A DNA stretch of 64,000 nt from Laccaria trichodermophora (taxonomy: Eukaryota; Basidiomycota; Agaricomycetes; Agaricales; Hydnangiaceae), in contig JACTVC010000004.1 of assembly GCA_018417955.1 (NCBI GenBank), positions 806,001-870,000 on the forward strand, read 5' to 3'. Shown here in pieces: positions 44,032 through 56,605 of the stretch (position 1 is its first letter; every line of letters begins with the position of its first letter). The notes under the pieces are model-generated. The model made no database searches, was not told the DNA's origin, and was given only the letters and a program-made list of their open reading frames with translations. A program made the translations under genes and the position numbers.

Positions 44032-47000
44032 TTGGTGGACACATTGGGAAAATTGACCTTGCATTCACAGGAATCTTGCATGATCACTTCGAAGATCTAC
44101 GATCTCAAGCAAGAACAACACTTCTGTTTCCGGCAGAACACACTACGCCCACGCAACACAGTTTATTCGGTTCTCAGCCATTCAAGATCTTAAATCAGTA
44201 AATTTCAAACGCTTCCATCACTGACGTTACCATGGACTACAACAATACAAAGAAATCTACCAGCAGGAAAACTAATAACTTGCAATCGGCAGGTATGAAA
44301 GGTAATACCTCTTCTGAAACAACAACAAATGTGCCTTGTGGAAGGGAGATCATTCTTGACACAAGCATGCAAAACGTTTTCACCCCTGGTACGCCGGATG
44401 TACCTGAACCGTTGGATATGCCTGAGGCACCATCTTTTCAGACAGCATGGGAACATGATCAACAAACACCTATTCTGGAAATGGGTGAGCCTGAACACCC
44501 CAAAATTGAAGATCTTACCAACCTTGGAATGCCTTTCGCTTTTGAAGAGTTACCTGATTGAGGAGCATACAAGGAAGTCTTCATAGAATTCCCTGGTTGT
44601 ATGCCCTTTGATTCGTTTGGGGAAACAGTCACTGATACAGGCTTTGATCAATCAGAAAAGATCTTCACCTTAGCTGGATGACATAGGCATGTGCTACAAT
44701 TAGAAGAGGTCGCCCTGCATCGGCCCATATACAGTTCTTGTGGCAAAGTAATATCCTGGAAAGGACGAAGGGAATTATTCAGGGAAGAACTGGACATTCT
44801 AAAGGAATTATTAACTAACCTGTATCATTTCGACAGTGGAGCCAATCAAGTAGGATTTGCTCTGCAAAAGATAATCCTTGTAAACCTGAATCATAGACTC
44901 AAGCTATGAAGGAAGGATGCTGAAGAGGATCTAATAATCAATGGAGAAGGTTTACCCACGTTACCTAGATGGGGACCAAACAGCAAGGCTGACGAATTTT
45001 TTGAGATCCTAGGAGCCTGCTACCATCAAGAAGTAGAGAACTTCCTGGCATTTTTAGCTGAACACCACGACTTCACTAAAAATAAAGGAATTTGAAAACA
45101 GGATCAATGCACCACCGTTTCAAATATGCCTACCCAAAGAAAGAGCATCATTAATCCCCCAACAATAACCACTGTACGCGATCTTCAGCTGTCATTTGTA
45201 GACAGTGAGCCTGACAGAATCTCTGTTCATCTTAGAAAATCGAAGGCTCATTTCAATCATCCAGTAGCTAACCTGAATGCCTCTACATTTGGACATCCAG
45301 TTCAAAATAGCTCATCGTGTGCCCTGAAGGAATTATTCAGAGTTAGCCAACCAGCAGACGTGATAAGACAAGTAGTCCCTGAAAATTCTCATAAAGCCCA
45401 GACTACTCAATTAGAGGTGGAATCCATTCATGAATCGCAAGGCGAGGATAACGAATTGGATCACTCTCGTTTATGGCAAATCAAGCCCCGAGGAGGAGGA
45501 GGTGATCCTGGAGGCTCCAACAGAGATGACAGCAATGATGGAGGCGGTAGTAACGACCCTCGTAAAGGAGCAAGGAGACCATTTTCACCAAAGGATCCTT
45601 GTAAGAATCTGTTTATGATAAAACTGGAAGAGACCAGTTCTTCTAATCACAAATCTCCATTAGAACCTCAATTCGACAGCAAGCTGAAACTTGAAGCTAT
45701 ACCAGCTTGGGATGGGAATCCTGAAGGTTGGAGACATTGGCTATTGAAGATTAATAGTCTATCTAACCAGTCACCAATTGTATTCAAGCAACTGGGTATG
45801 CTAGTCCCCACGTGATTAACTGGATCGGCAGAAGTTTGGTATTACAGTCAAGGTGTTGAAACATGCAACAGGATCGAACAAGACTCGAATACCCTGCGTA
45901 CCACTATTGGGGAATATTATATGAATCATGTGTTCCTTGATAAGCAGAAGGTGTGCATGAATAAGGCATCTTATCGGGATTCAGGAAATTCTAGAGAAAC
46001 CCCCAGTGAGTTTATCATTCGTAAACTGGAACTACTTCAATTTGTCTACAACTACACTGACAGGGAACTCATTAATGAAATTATAGACGGTGTTCCCTCA
46101 TACTGGGCTCCCATCGTCATGCTGCATCTTTTCCAGATGCTCGAGCAATTCCAACTGTTGGTTAAGTTCCACGAGGACTCCCCGATTAGACTTGGAGGAA
46201 ACAAACATTCCTACAACCGTCAAGGTAATCAGAACTACGTAAGGGAGAATAGGAATCCTCACAACCCATTTAGAAGCGCACACGTCAACCTAGTTGGATG
46301 GTACAAGTCCACTTCCAATCCACAATTCCCTAAAGATGATTTGAATATTTCGCCTCACAGGACACCTGAAGAGAAAGGTGCGTGAGCATGTCGTCATTGC
46401 AGAAGTAGGAAGCATTGGGATAGGGACTGTAAATATGCAAGGAAAGGTGAGAAGTGTGCTAGAGTAAATGCAGTTAATACTATGCCTGAAGATGATCAAG
46501 CTCAAGAAGAATGTGATCAGGCATATTACAAGCGATTCAGCGACGAAGAAGAAGACAACATGGATTTTCAGAATCCCTCTCAGTCGTAAGGGAAGCATCA
46601 AGACTGGGAGGGGTGAGCATTTCTGAAACTTCTCAAACTGGGTTAATGGCTGAATCTTGGCAGAGGAATCTCCTAAATCCCTATTCCAAAGCCCCAACTC
46701 TAAATTCTTCTCCAAGTACGATCTCTTCATCACCTATCATTAATTGTAAAACGAGACGGAAGCTTTCCAAGGAAATCAATAGTGCTTCATTACATGTACA
46801 TCACACCTCAGGGAACAGGACAGAGAAGGCAACTATAGAACTTAAGAAACATCTGGCATGACCAGCCAGATGCTTGTTTCTAGGAGCACGTGCTACTGAA
46901 ACCTTTGCTAGTTTCAACAACCCAAAAGGTGAATTGATACCAGTAATAATTGATTCAGGGTCTGACATAACCCTAATCTCTCAGAAGACCCTGGATCAAA

Positions 47001-47455
47001 TGCCACAGCCGCCAAAGATCAGGACTGGTCAACAGATCAAACTCATACAGGTCACAGGAAACGCCAGTATTACTGGATACATCAACCTGGATCTTTACTT
47101 CAAGACAGAGGAAGGCCCTGTTCTTACGAAAGTAGAAGCATATATCGTCAAGGGAATGTCAGTGCCCTTCATATTCGGAAATGACTTTTCTGACCAATAT
47201 TCCATCTCATTACTTAGGGAGGAAGGGGAAAGCACTCTATTATTCAGGAAATCGGGGCACTCAAGAAAAGTCCATAATTCTGTGACGTCAAGTCTGATCG
47301 ACAAGGATGGACACGCATTCAAAGTACGAGTATGCCCTGACATTATGTCCAGGATAAACAAAGCTAAGGTGCATAGGAAGTCACAGAAAGCGAAACATCG
47401 ACAGAATCAACGACAAGAGGACAATCATGTCCGCATGGTAACCGAGCGGCTCTAA
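43376..47455 (+). mobile_element. Ty3/gypsy-type gag-protease relic
   Basis: A possible 5' LTR covers 43,376-44,031 (TGTATCC...CTCTAACA), followed by TTGGTGGACAC. Gag-like frames run 44,232-46,385 (TTVRDLQLSFVDS, IPAWDGNPEGWRHWLLKI, VYNYTDRELINEIIDGVP), then a canonical CX2CX4HX4C knuckle (CRHCRSRKHWDRDC, about 46,391-46,432). The protease frame is 46,874-47,455, with VIIDSGSDITLI. Reverse transcriptase and everything after are missing. The main Gag frame is interrupted six times between 44,559 and 46,385, each time by TGA in a place where CGA would be expected. Confidence 0.8.
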
Positions 47456-47611
47456 CGTTTCGCAATCAGCTGTATTGCGGAAGACGGCGACAGGTCCGGG
47501 GTGGCATTTTGATGGCGCTTGCTGAATTGTCTTGGCGTTGATCCTGACAGTCGGAGTTCGATTTTTCGACTTTTCTCAAATCCACTCCCTTTCCTTCCTC
47601 AGAGTCGAGAA

Positions 47612-48876
47612 ATGGTCTTGCTTCAGCTCCCAATAGAGCTACTGACCGACATTTTTGCACGTCTTTGGGACAATCACCAAGCATTTTGCGCCTGTGCCCT
47701 CGCATGTCGTTGCCTGCAGCCTGTATGCAAAAAGCCCTCTTCTTCCAGATTACTTTGGACATGGCAACACCCCGGTCAGAATTGCACATCGACCCAATCT
47801 CTCGAGTCCACCGATTGCCTTTCAAGAGGTCGCTGCGCCTCGCGTCATATGTGGTTCGCCTCGACCTCAGGATTATAGGCCCACTATATCACTGGCCTAA
47901 GCCATTAGGGTCTTTTATGACTTGCGCGGCTGCACTTCGAAACTTGACATGTCTACGTGACCTGCGTATACTCGGATCTTCAAGGGCACAGATATCTTGA
48001 AAAGAGTTGTTCTGCCGATTGCGAATCTCGATTATGAAAGTACCCCTTACAAGGGTCTGCCTCACAAATATCACGGGTATGCCAACGGCGCTTTTTCTTG
48101 ACTCATCTGTTCGCCAGCTTTCCCTCTCCTCTGTATCGTGGAACGACGCACAGGCTTCTGAAAGTGCCGCCGTCAAGACACCGATCCTTCAGTCAGTCAA
48201 CATCACACTTAAAGATACTCAGGATTTACCCTCCACAATCAACCATCTTCTGTCTGAAAATTCACACTTCGACCTGAGCGAGCTTCAGTCCCTGCATATC
48301 CCAGTCCAATTTAACATCCGAAGCAAGGATCACCTCACAAAAATCCGGAAACTGTTGAGCCAGGTTGCGGGGACACTCAAACATCTATGGATCCACTGCA
48401 ACCTGGAAGGTTAGTTGCATATGCCAATAAAAGTCGTACTCCCTTCTGACTTGCTCCGGATAACTGGCCGACTTTCCCAACTTTGAATTACAACGTTATC
48501 CCATGTTACAAACCTTCGGTAGACGGTTCACCATTTGGTTTAACAGCGACGGCTTTATCGAACTAGACCCACTTCCCTTCCTGCTGAAGATGATACCAAA
48601 TGCAGGATCATCCTCCACCACTCTCGAATTTCATTTGATTCTCTAGCTCAGCGTTTTCATGCATCATCCGTGCTGCCCACTTGACGCGCCGGGAGCGTGG
48701 ACCCAGCTGGCTCAGGCGTTAGCGCCTCCTGTCGACTAACGATATCGATTTGGTCGCATTACGAACCCCGCATTCCGGAGCTTGTTTCTTTGATTGAGAG
48801 TCAATTTTCGGAGATGCACGCTCAGGGCCGTTTGTTGGTGGTAAACATGGGTTCTTACTGCATCGAAGAGAGCTAA
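47612..48876 (+). pseudogene. Broken F-box protein gene
   Basis: ATG at 47,612 opens a clear F-box (LQLPIELLTDIFARLWDNHQ, then CACALACRCLQPVCKK). A single-base shift near 47,730 moves the coding to another frame (ALFFQITLDMATPRSELHID, YVVRLDLRIIGPLYHW). After a stop at 47,998 it continues as LTNITGMPTALFLDSSVRQL and LSSVSWNDAQ to a GTTAGT donor at 48,412, then FPNFELQRYPMLQTFG and GFIELDPLPFLLKMIPNAGS, ending NMGSYCIEES and TAA at 48,874-48,876. F-box proteins join substrates to SCF ubiquitin ligases through Skp1. With several frame breaks this copy is unlikely to work. Confidence 0.7.
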
Positions 48877-49227
48877 AATTTTTATATGCCTGATGAATGG
48901 AGAGGAATATATCTATACGGTCCAGATGTGATGTGGGTACTCAATATCTCTCTGTGTATATGCGGAAAGCGACTCAATGCATAACAAAAATTGGGAAGCC
49001 CCTCGAAACATCTCAGCGGGGTCGTTCCTCTACCCGCGCTGAAAGAACTGTCGATCTGACAGTGTCTCCTCCCTCTTTTTCCACTGCCTTTCCCCTTGTG
49101 TTTGTCCATTTCCCTTTCCATCACCATCATACAATGGAGATTGTTTTACAGCCAGTTTCCCGGTTTCAATTTCTCCTTTTTTCTTCATGAATCTCGGCGC
49201 TTACTTTCTCATATGACATTACTCTAG

Positions 49228-49509
49228 CGTAAACCCAAGCCCGGAGAAGAGGTGACTGACGCGCGACTAGGGCCCGACCTCTCCATCCCGGTTTGGCCTG
49301 GTGATGTGAACGATTGCTATGCGTTTAATTTTGTAAACGGTCAAGGCCAGTACATCTGCACACCCGAGGACATCGAGATCTGGTCTATGCCCTCCGGAGT
49401 GGGCCTGTCTGCTCCCTTTTGGTCCATCGAGGCGTCGGTAGGGTTCGTAGCGACCCCCTTCTTCAATCTAGACATTAACAAGTGCAAGTACAAACCTGAT
49501 TTGAATTAG
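49228..49509 (+). CDS. Unrecognised last exon
   Basis: After a plausible acceptor (CATTACTCTAG) an open frame reads RKPKPGEEVTDARLGPDLSI, PVWPGDVNDCYAFNF, and IEIWSMPSGVGLSAPFW, ending TAG at 49,507-49,509. The composition looks coding. No upstream exon or domain is recognised. Confidence 0.35.
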   Translation, partial: RKPKPGEEVTDARLGPDLSIPVWPGDVNDCYAFNFVNGQGQYICTPEDIEIWSMPSGVGLSAPFWSIEASVGFVATPFFNLDINKCKYKPDLN

Positions 49510-50439
49510 GAGACCTACATATGTTATCCCCCAAGGAACCACCCTCCGTATCATGCAACGCGGACATGAAGATCGCTTTCTTGCAATACCTTCACGAGTC
49601 ATGAATCCCGCCAACGTCCTTGTTCTCCAGCCTTGGGCACCTATGCGAGACTGATCAGTCTGGTTTGCGCTCGCATGCGGACGCTTTCGTGAGCCTCTTG
49701 TTTTTCTTCGTACCTCTTGGTATTCCGGCGTGGATGTTTTATACCTGCGGCGGCTAAGCGTTCTTGCCCTTGAATTTTATTGGTTTTTTAACCGTCGCAA
49801 CGCGTCCAACTTCAATTGTTATTGCCGGTGTACAACAGTGCTCATATACCTTGTTGTCCCATAAATGCTGGGTACATTTTGAGTTGTCATAATGTCGGAG
49901 CGGAAGTTGAAGGCGTGACATGGAATATAGAGATGAGTGTGAGGAGTGTTCAGCTGTGGTGTCTGTTGTAAACTATGCTCATGTTGGAAATACAACGGTT
50001 TCTTGAAGTTTCTCAATCATGGTATTCTGTATACCATCTACTTGCATATTGGTGCAGAGCGGAATAAAAATTAACATTCAGTACTCCGTCCCAAGCATCA
50101 TATTGATGTTGAGCCGATATCAAATCAAAGGGCCTCGGCGGTAACCTATACATCGGGGGGAAACCTATATGATCTTTGTGTGCTTTGTAGACCTAGGTAG
50201 GTCTCGACCGTTTTCCTGATCACGAAGAACGTTGATTAGATATTCATATCATGGTCCTTCCTCTACAAACCTTGACGCCAATCGCCCTTGGATATATGAT
50301 GCGTGGGGTTCAAAGTCTCCGTCATTCCGGCTTTGGTCATCGTAATGTTGAGTGCAGATTCATCCATGAGGACGTCTGAGCGGTGGGAGGTAAGGAAAGG
50401 TCGATAAAATCATGACCGAGGCACCGATGCGAGCGAGGG
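49510..50439. other. Intergenic, no gene seen
   Basis: Follows the broken F-box region and ends where the second segmental block begins. It has short open frames without supporting motifs. Confidence 0.45.
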
Positions 50440-52739
50440 TTATGTAGAAAGCGACCAGGCCATGGCTCTAGCCTCGCAACAGCTTGACCGACATCCTGCC
50501 CACATAACCTCTGAATGAAAGCCCTGTATGTCGAAGTGAAGGAAGTAATGTCTTGGTAGGGAACGGCGAAGCGGAAACCCCCTTGACGTCTGTATGGATT
50601 TGGTCTTCGACCATTCCCCTCCCTGATCACAGCCCACCTCTGAATAGCTCTGCTGTGATGGCCGTGCGGAAAGAGAGGAGGCCATGAGTGTATACCCGCG
50701 ACTCCTTGGCCGACAACCTGCTCGTAACTCTGAGTGGAAGAGCCACATATGTTCGCCTCAGGAGATGTACTCCCAGGCGTGGAGGGTAAAAACAGGCCAT
50801 GTCTTGGGACACCGAGTGATTCAGGGACGGGATGGACGCATATACGAAGCATACCCCTGGTGGTTGAGTGGAAAGGACATGGCGCCTTTGTCAACAAGAC
50901 AAATCCAACCTTCGGTAATCAATTCGACGGCAGCCTGTCTTGGTGAGTCGATAGGATGGAAGCGAGCCATCTATGGCTCCTCGTCATACAACCAGCCCCC
51001 AATACCCTCCAGTAGCGTTGAAAAGTGCATCAACGCTGAACAACTCGGAGCCGATCCTTGATAAACTCCATGAACGACGACCTGCCTCCGCCGCCACTGG
51101 GTCAAGGGTGTCAGATAAGTGGGGAGGAGGATGTGGCGCCTGGTTTCTAGGAGAGAGTCGCGTACAATGCCCTGACGAAATGCATATAGAACCCGCTTCG
51201 GTACCGATACGACAGGGACAGGTCAAAGAACTGCGCGTGCTGGCAAAACCAAAACGGGTCTGATCCTTGGTAACTCCCCAGGCGACAACCTGCCATGGCA
51301 GACTCTGGTTCAAGGGGGTTTCTCGGCCTACACCACGCTCCCAAATCCAAAGATAAGAGTATGGCATGTGTGACAGGGTAACCGGAGACGGGAAGGTGGA
51401 GCGCAAGGAGGAGAAGCGGAGAGAGGGTGGGTTGCAGCGATGAAGCTATAACACATACTGTATTGAGAGGAGAGCGGATACTGCCCCGTCTTGGTATCGG
51501 TAAGAAAAGAGCAAAAGAACGGGGCATTCTGCCAACGCCAACCAAATCATGGGTAAGGTGAGCGCGTAGGGCACGCGTCCGATCCTTGGTAACGATCTAA
51601 ACGACAACCTGCCTCGATAGCCTCTCAATCAAGGGGGCTAAATAGCTGGGTTGGGGGGTAAAGGAAAAGGAGAACCCGGGATTCTTGGGCATGCAAGTTG
51701 CTCCTAGGACCTCCAGAGAAGAAAGTCGCGGATGAGGCATTGTACACTAGAGAGAACGCATATTTGCCCTTCCTTGGTGAGGCAAGGATTAGAGCAAATG
51801 GCTCTAGACACCAATCCGAATGCACGGGTCGGATAACCGCGTAACGAGGGTAGGCTCTGCCTTTGGAGGGGGGCCATCTACAACGCAATCTCGACATGCA
51901 GAGCGTGACTTCGAGCCCACGAAAATTGAACCAGAGCGACGTTATGGGGAGGGAAGAGAGTTGAGGCTTGATAACCTTCGTTTGATAATTCATAAGTGGC
52001 TTGTCAGGTCATACGAGGAACGGCAAAGATGGCGCGATTCCTCATCAACATCGTGAAGGCTTGACCAGCAGGTATAGGTTCGTGGACAATAGTCTTGAGA
52101 AAAACCGGACAAGGGCCCATAAGGTGAACGAGCGCTCAACGTCGATGAGTGCTTGACGATTGCCCTTCATCCACACCCAAAAATACGATGATATGCGTGG
52201 TGCAAGCAAGATCCAAGGAAAGGGGGGGAAAGTGTGAGACCAGCGAACAAAAACCAAAAGTTCAGCCAACGTCAACGGCAGCCTCCCCTTCTCCTTCTCC
52301 AAAGGCAAACTCATCCTCTGAATCTCTCCATTTCTCCCATTTAAAGCGGGGCTCCCCTTCCCCACCGAACTTCTCCTGGACAATCCAGCTCCAACATGTC
52401 CAGACTGCGTACCGCGTGCACTTGAAGGCGAGCGTGCCGCATTGTTTACATTTATCAAGCTTGAATGAAGTGTAGTAGTCCGGGGTCGGGTCAGGGAAGG
52501 AATATGATATACAGCTTTGTCTCCTCGAGGCTCTTCCTATGCTTGCAGATGCGCTTGGTGAGAGTGAGGAAGCGAATGCGGATGATGATGTGATTGTTCC
52601 ATCTAGAAGGTGGAGTGATCGTGGACCGGGTGAGGCGGGTAGTCGTTTAGATGTGGTTGTTGATGAGTATGATGACGATGGCGACGTTGTGCAGAATGTC
52701 TTCGCTTCTGGGCCAAACGTTCGCGAACCGGAACCCTAA

Positions 52740-53600
52740 CCCTCGTCTCTCGGTACAACCTCCCTCTTTCTGAAGGCAAATGCCTTCAGCGTAGCCCGAA
52801 GCTCTCCAGTTCCAACCCCAACCCTTTCATCCAGCTGAGGAACCAACTCATCAGCCGAACACTGGTTGGTTGAGCTCGCACAAAACATTGCCCTATGGAA
52901 CCGCGTTTCGTGATTTTGATAAATGCCATAAGGGTGACACGTAAGGAGGGAGGGAGTCACTGCCACCACCATTCCATCCTCGACCTTGTTCTTGGAAGAA
53001 CGGGCTTGAAGACTGAGCAGCGGCACGGCTCGGATCGAGGACGTGCAAACACCTTTCCTTTTGTATGCCACATGCCCGTAGAGACGCGTCCCGAGACCCG
53101 ATCGGAGCAGCAGATGGTGGACGTGTAACGTTGGGAGTGTATATGCATCAGCTGGGGGAAGTTGTGGAGAAGGAGCGTTAGCGACGTGAAGAAGAGAATT
53201 CGAAGGTAGACACGAGGAAGGAAGAGGGGAGGAGGCGGGGAGGGAAGAAAGGGATGGCAAGAAGAGGGGGTTGAAAAGATTCCACTCTACTCCACCCGCT
53301 TCGTGGAGGCAACCAACTCCACAATCCAAAAAACTCGCCCATCCCAAGCCCTCAAACTTCAAGACCTTGTCGCATCCACCAGTTATAACGACTGAGCTAA
53401 GTCGGCCCCAGATAATGAAGGAGTAGCACTTGAGCTTGAGGGGCCCGTCTCTGAGTTGGTTGAGGGATCGACGGTGACGCCACCGACGTGAAGATGCGGT
53501 GTGTAGTTTGGTCTGAGTCGTCTTGCCGGTGATGCAAGCCTCCCCCACGCTCGTTGCGTGAACCTCCACCACGTTTGTGGTTCGAGCTCCCGCCACCGCA
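52740..53600 (-). pseudogene. WD40 relic, Cdc4/FBXW7-like (block 2)
   Basis: Minus-strand frame near 53,390-53,335 gives SVVITGGCDKVLKFEGLGW, matching the SGGCDKVLRVWD repeat with a decayed end. After an intron-like pyrimidine stretch (AACTTCCCCCAG) comes a piece parallel to HTSTI (about 53,140-53,100). Stops and shifts show it is not functional. Confidence 0.45.
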
Positions 53601-54044
53601 TCGATCCCTAGTTCCTGATGTATACTCGCCTAGTCCATCGACGGCGCTGAAATTCGGGGACGAAGAGCCGCGACGTTAGGCGAGACTGAATTGGTCTTGC
53701 CGCTGCACCTAAGTGTGTGTATACATTGTCAGGAGGGATCACAGACAAAAAATCAAATTAAAGATACATACTAACATTATTGACAACGCAAATTCCTACG
53801 AAATGAGAAGTTAGCAAAAAAGATCCAAGTTATAAAGATGCGGAGAGAAGAAGATCACCTCTTCGGCATTGAAACTTGTTTTAGGCTTTTGGCATGGTAT
53901 TTCCGTGTCCGCGAAGAGCTAACGGGTTCATTGAAGAGATGTGTCCGTTGTGGAGGAGCTGTTTTGAGGGGAAGTATGTTGAGGGGTGGTCTTGCACGCC
54001 CAAAACGAAGAAAACTGACCTCTGGATAGGGCTAACTGAGTCTT

Positions 54045-54375
54045 GCGCAGGAACGTATAAGTACGCCTCTCTGAACCAAGTTCCGAGCGCCCATGGGACA
54101 GGTGACAGAAATGTCGAGCTGGTCAACGTGTGGAGCGCGAAGTTCATTGCACCCACGTTCTCTTCCTTCCCACGCACATACTATCTGCTACACTTCCAAC
54201 CAAATGTCTTTCAGGGCGCTCAAAACGTTGTTATCAATGTCGCCGATAGGGTAAGTGAAGCTCTCTAATGCCTCTTGTCACAAGCTAATCAATCGGTATT
54301 TTACACAGATCAATTAAGGACTACATTAGCGCTATCAACAGAACGACATCCGGTCCAGCAATTCAAGTTCCCGTA
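54045..54375 (+). pseudogene. Decayed duplicate of NLR promoter and exons 1-2
   Basis: Retains the upstream block, a degenerate first exon (NVFQGAQNVVINVADR in place of HIFQGARNFVIRGGTF), a GTAAGTGAAG donor at 54,250, the 3' end of intron 1 (ATCAATCGGTATTTTACACA), and the start of exon 2 (GACTACATTAGCGCTATCAA). The start codon and frame are decayed, and the NB-ARC exon is absent. Confidence 0.65.
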
Positions 54376-56429
54376 AACCAAACGTATTTATAAAGGGGAG
54401 CGGTTGACATTAAGGAAAGAGAAAGTTAATACATACGCTGCAAAAACTCCTCGTGAACAGCCAACCGCGATCGTCATTCGAGACAGCTGGACTCTTTTGA
54501 GCGATAAAGTGCAGGAGTTTTGCGTGTCTGTCGAGTAAGTGTTAGTTAGGGGGTTAGGAATGAGATCAACGAGCAAAATACAAAAGAGAGATAGCGCAAC
54601 AGAAGAGCCGTATAAGAAAACCGAAGGTTTGAGCGTATGGTGAAGTGGAAGACTGCCATGGCGTTGATGGACGTGAGGACCCGGTCCTCGGTGAATACGT
54701 CGATGACGACCTCCCTGTGAAAGCCCCAACTCGATGAGTATGTAGAAAGCGAGCAGGCCATGGATCTAGCCTCGACCGACATCCTGCCCCCATAACCTCT
54801 GGGTGAAAGCCCCGTATGTCGAAGTGAATGAAGGAGTGCCATGGTAGAGAACGCACAACAAAGCCAATCTCTGGCTTGCTAGGTGAGAGCACATCGTGAT
54901 TTAAAGCTTTCTGGTACACCAAATAACTCGGAGCGTGAAGAGGCACATATGACTTGGCCATAGGGCGAAATGGAAGCCCGCCTTGAGGTGTGTATGAACC
55001 TGCTCTTCGGCCATTCCCCTGATCACAGCCCGCCTCTGAATAGCTTGAGCGCAAAGGGACGAAGCCATGAGTCAATACCCGCGACCCCTTGGCCAACAAC
55101 CCGCTCGTAACCTCCGAGTAGAGTCACATATGTACGTTCGCCTCAGGAAATGTGTCCCGAGGGTAAAAATCGCCCATGGCTTGGACATCAACTGATCCAC
55201 GGGCGGGATGGACGCATATATGAAGCACTGATAAAACAAAGACAGATCCGAACTTCGGTAATCTCTTCGACGGCAGCCCCCCTGAGGCCGTCTTGTTGAG
55301 TTGACTAATAGGAAGGAAGCGCCGAGCCAAGGTCTACGGCTCCTCGTCATGCAACCAGCCCCAATACCCCCCAGTAGCGTTGTAAACAGCGCATCAACGC
55401 TGAGCCGCTCAGATCCAATCCTTATTAAACTGCCTGAACGACGACCTGCGTTGGCTGCCACTAGGAAAGGGTGCCAGATGAGTCGGGAAGGATGGAGCAC
55501 CGAGTCTCTGGGATAAAGTCGCGTACGATGTCCCAAAAAGAACGCATACATAACGCGCGTCGGTATCGTTTCCACAAGACAGGGACAAGTCAAAGGACTG
55601 CCCGTGCTGCAAACTCCAAAACATGGCGAGCCTCGGGTCAGATCCTTGGTGACAACCTGCCGTGACAGACTCTGGTTTCAAGGGAGTTTTTTCGGCCTAC
55701 ACCATGCTCCCAAATCCAAAGAAGAGAATGGCATGTGTGACAGGACCGCAGATCAGAAGGAGGAGCGCGAGGATGAGAAGTGGAGAGTTGGTGGTGCAGT
55801 AATGGAACCATAGCATATACTGGATTGAGAGGAGAGCGTTTACTGCCCCGTCTTAGTATCGATAAGACAAGGGCAAGTCAGAGAACGGGGCGTTCTGCGA
55901 ACGCCAACCGTATCATGGGCAGGGTGAACGCATAACCTATAGGGTGTCCGATCCTTGGTAACTCTGTAAACAACGCCATGATAGCGTCTCAATCTAACGA
56001 CAAAGAGTGAGTCAGATCCAATTTCTGGCTGGTTGGACTCACCGGTCTGCCACGCCAACTCAACACCAGGACTTTTTCCTGCCTCCTTCAACTCGTCCTC
56101 CATCTGTTTCTTCCACTATGTGAAACGCTTCATTCTCGTTTTTCACATTGTCAACTTGAAGCTCACCTAGTCGGGTCATGAGCTCCGCCAAAAATTATCG
56201 GACTTAGTAGGGCGGATCGCGTTGGGAAGGAAACGGTCGGACACGCTCTGCGTGGAGTCCCCGCGGCTGTTCGAGGTGAGGGCGGCAGGTGGAGACGGAA
56301 GAGTTGATTGGCTGTTCCAAAGTTGTTAGCACGTTCTCATTGAGCGCGGGGGAGGGGAACGATGGGAGTAGACAGAGTGGTGCGAACCAAAACTTCAAGT
56401 TTCATCGAAGCCTCATCTCTGATGGTTTG

Positions 56430-56605
56430 CCCCTGCGCAGAAACGTTTACGCTTCTCTGAACCGAGTTCCGAGCGCCCAGTGGGACAGGTGACAAAGAGC
56501 TGTGGTGAGCGCTTACCGGCAAAACGCGAACAATGATGGTCAACGTGTGGCGTTTGTTCCAAGTTGTCGCTTCTTTCCTTCGCCCACATCTGCTACACTT
56601 CAAAC
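56430..56605 (+). promoter_or_regulatory. Conserved upstream block of NLR copy B
   Basis: Shared with copy A: GCGCAGAAACGTTTACGCTT, GAGTTCCGAGCGCCCAGTGG, GTGAGCGCTTACCGGCAAAA and TTTCCTTCGCCCACATCTGC directly before the start codon. The role is inferred from conservation and position. Confidence 0.45.

Larger units (their letters stand above)
50440..56605. repeat. Segmental duplication block 2 (upstream of NLR copy B)
   Basis: Diverged direct copy of block 1 in the same orientation and order, ending in an intact-looking NLR gene. The inner half (54,780-56,605) repeats the outer half (for example AAAGAACGCATACATA and GATTGAGAGGAGAGCG at 55,540 and 55,825, against 51,190 and 51,457). No intact gene is visible in it. 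Confidence 0.7.
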
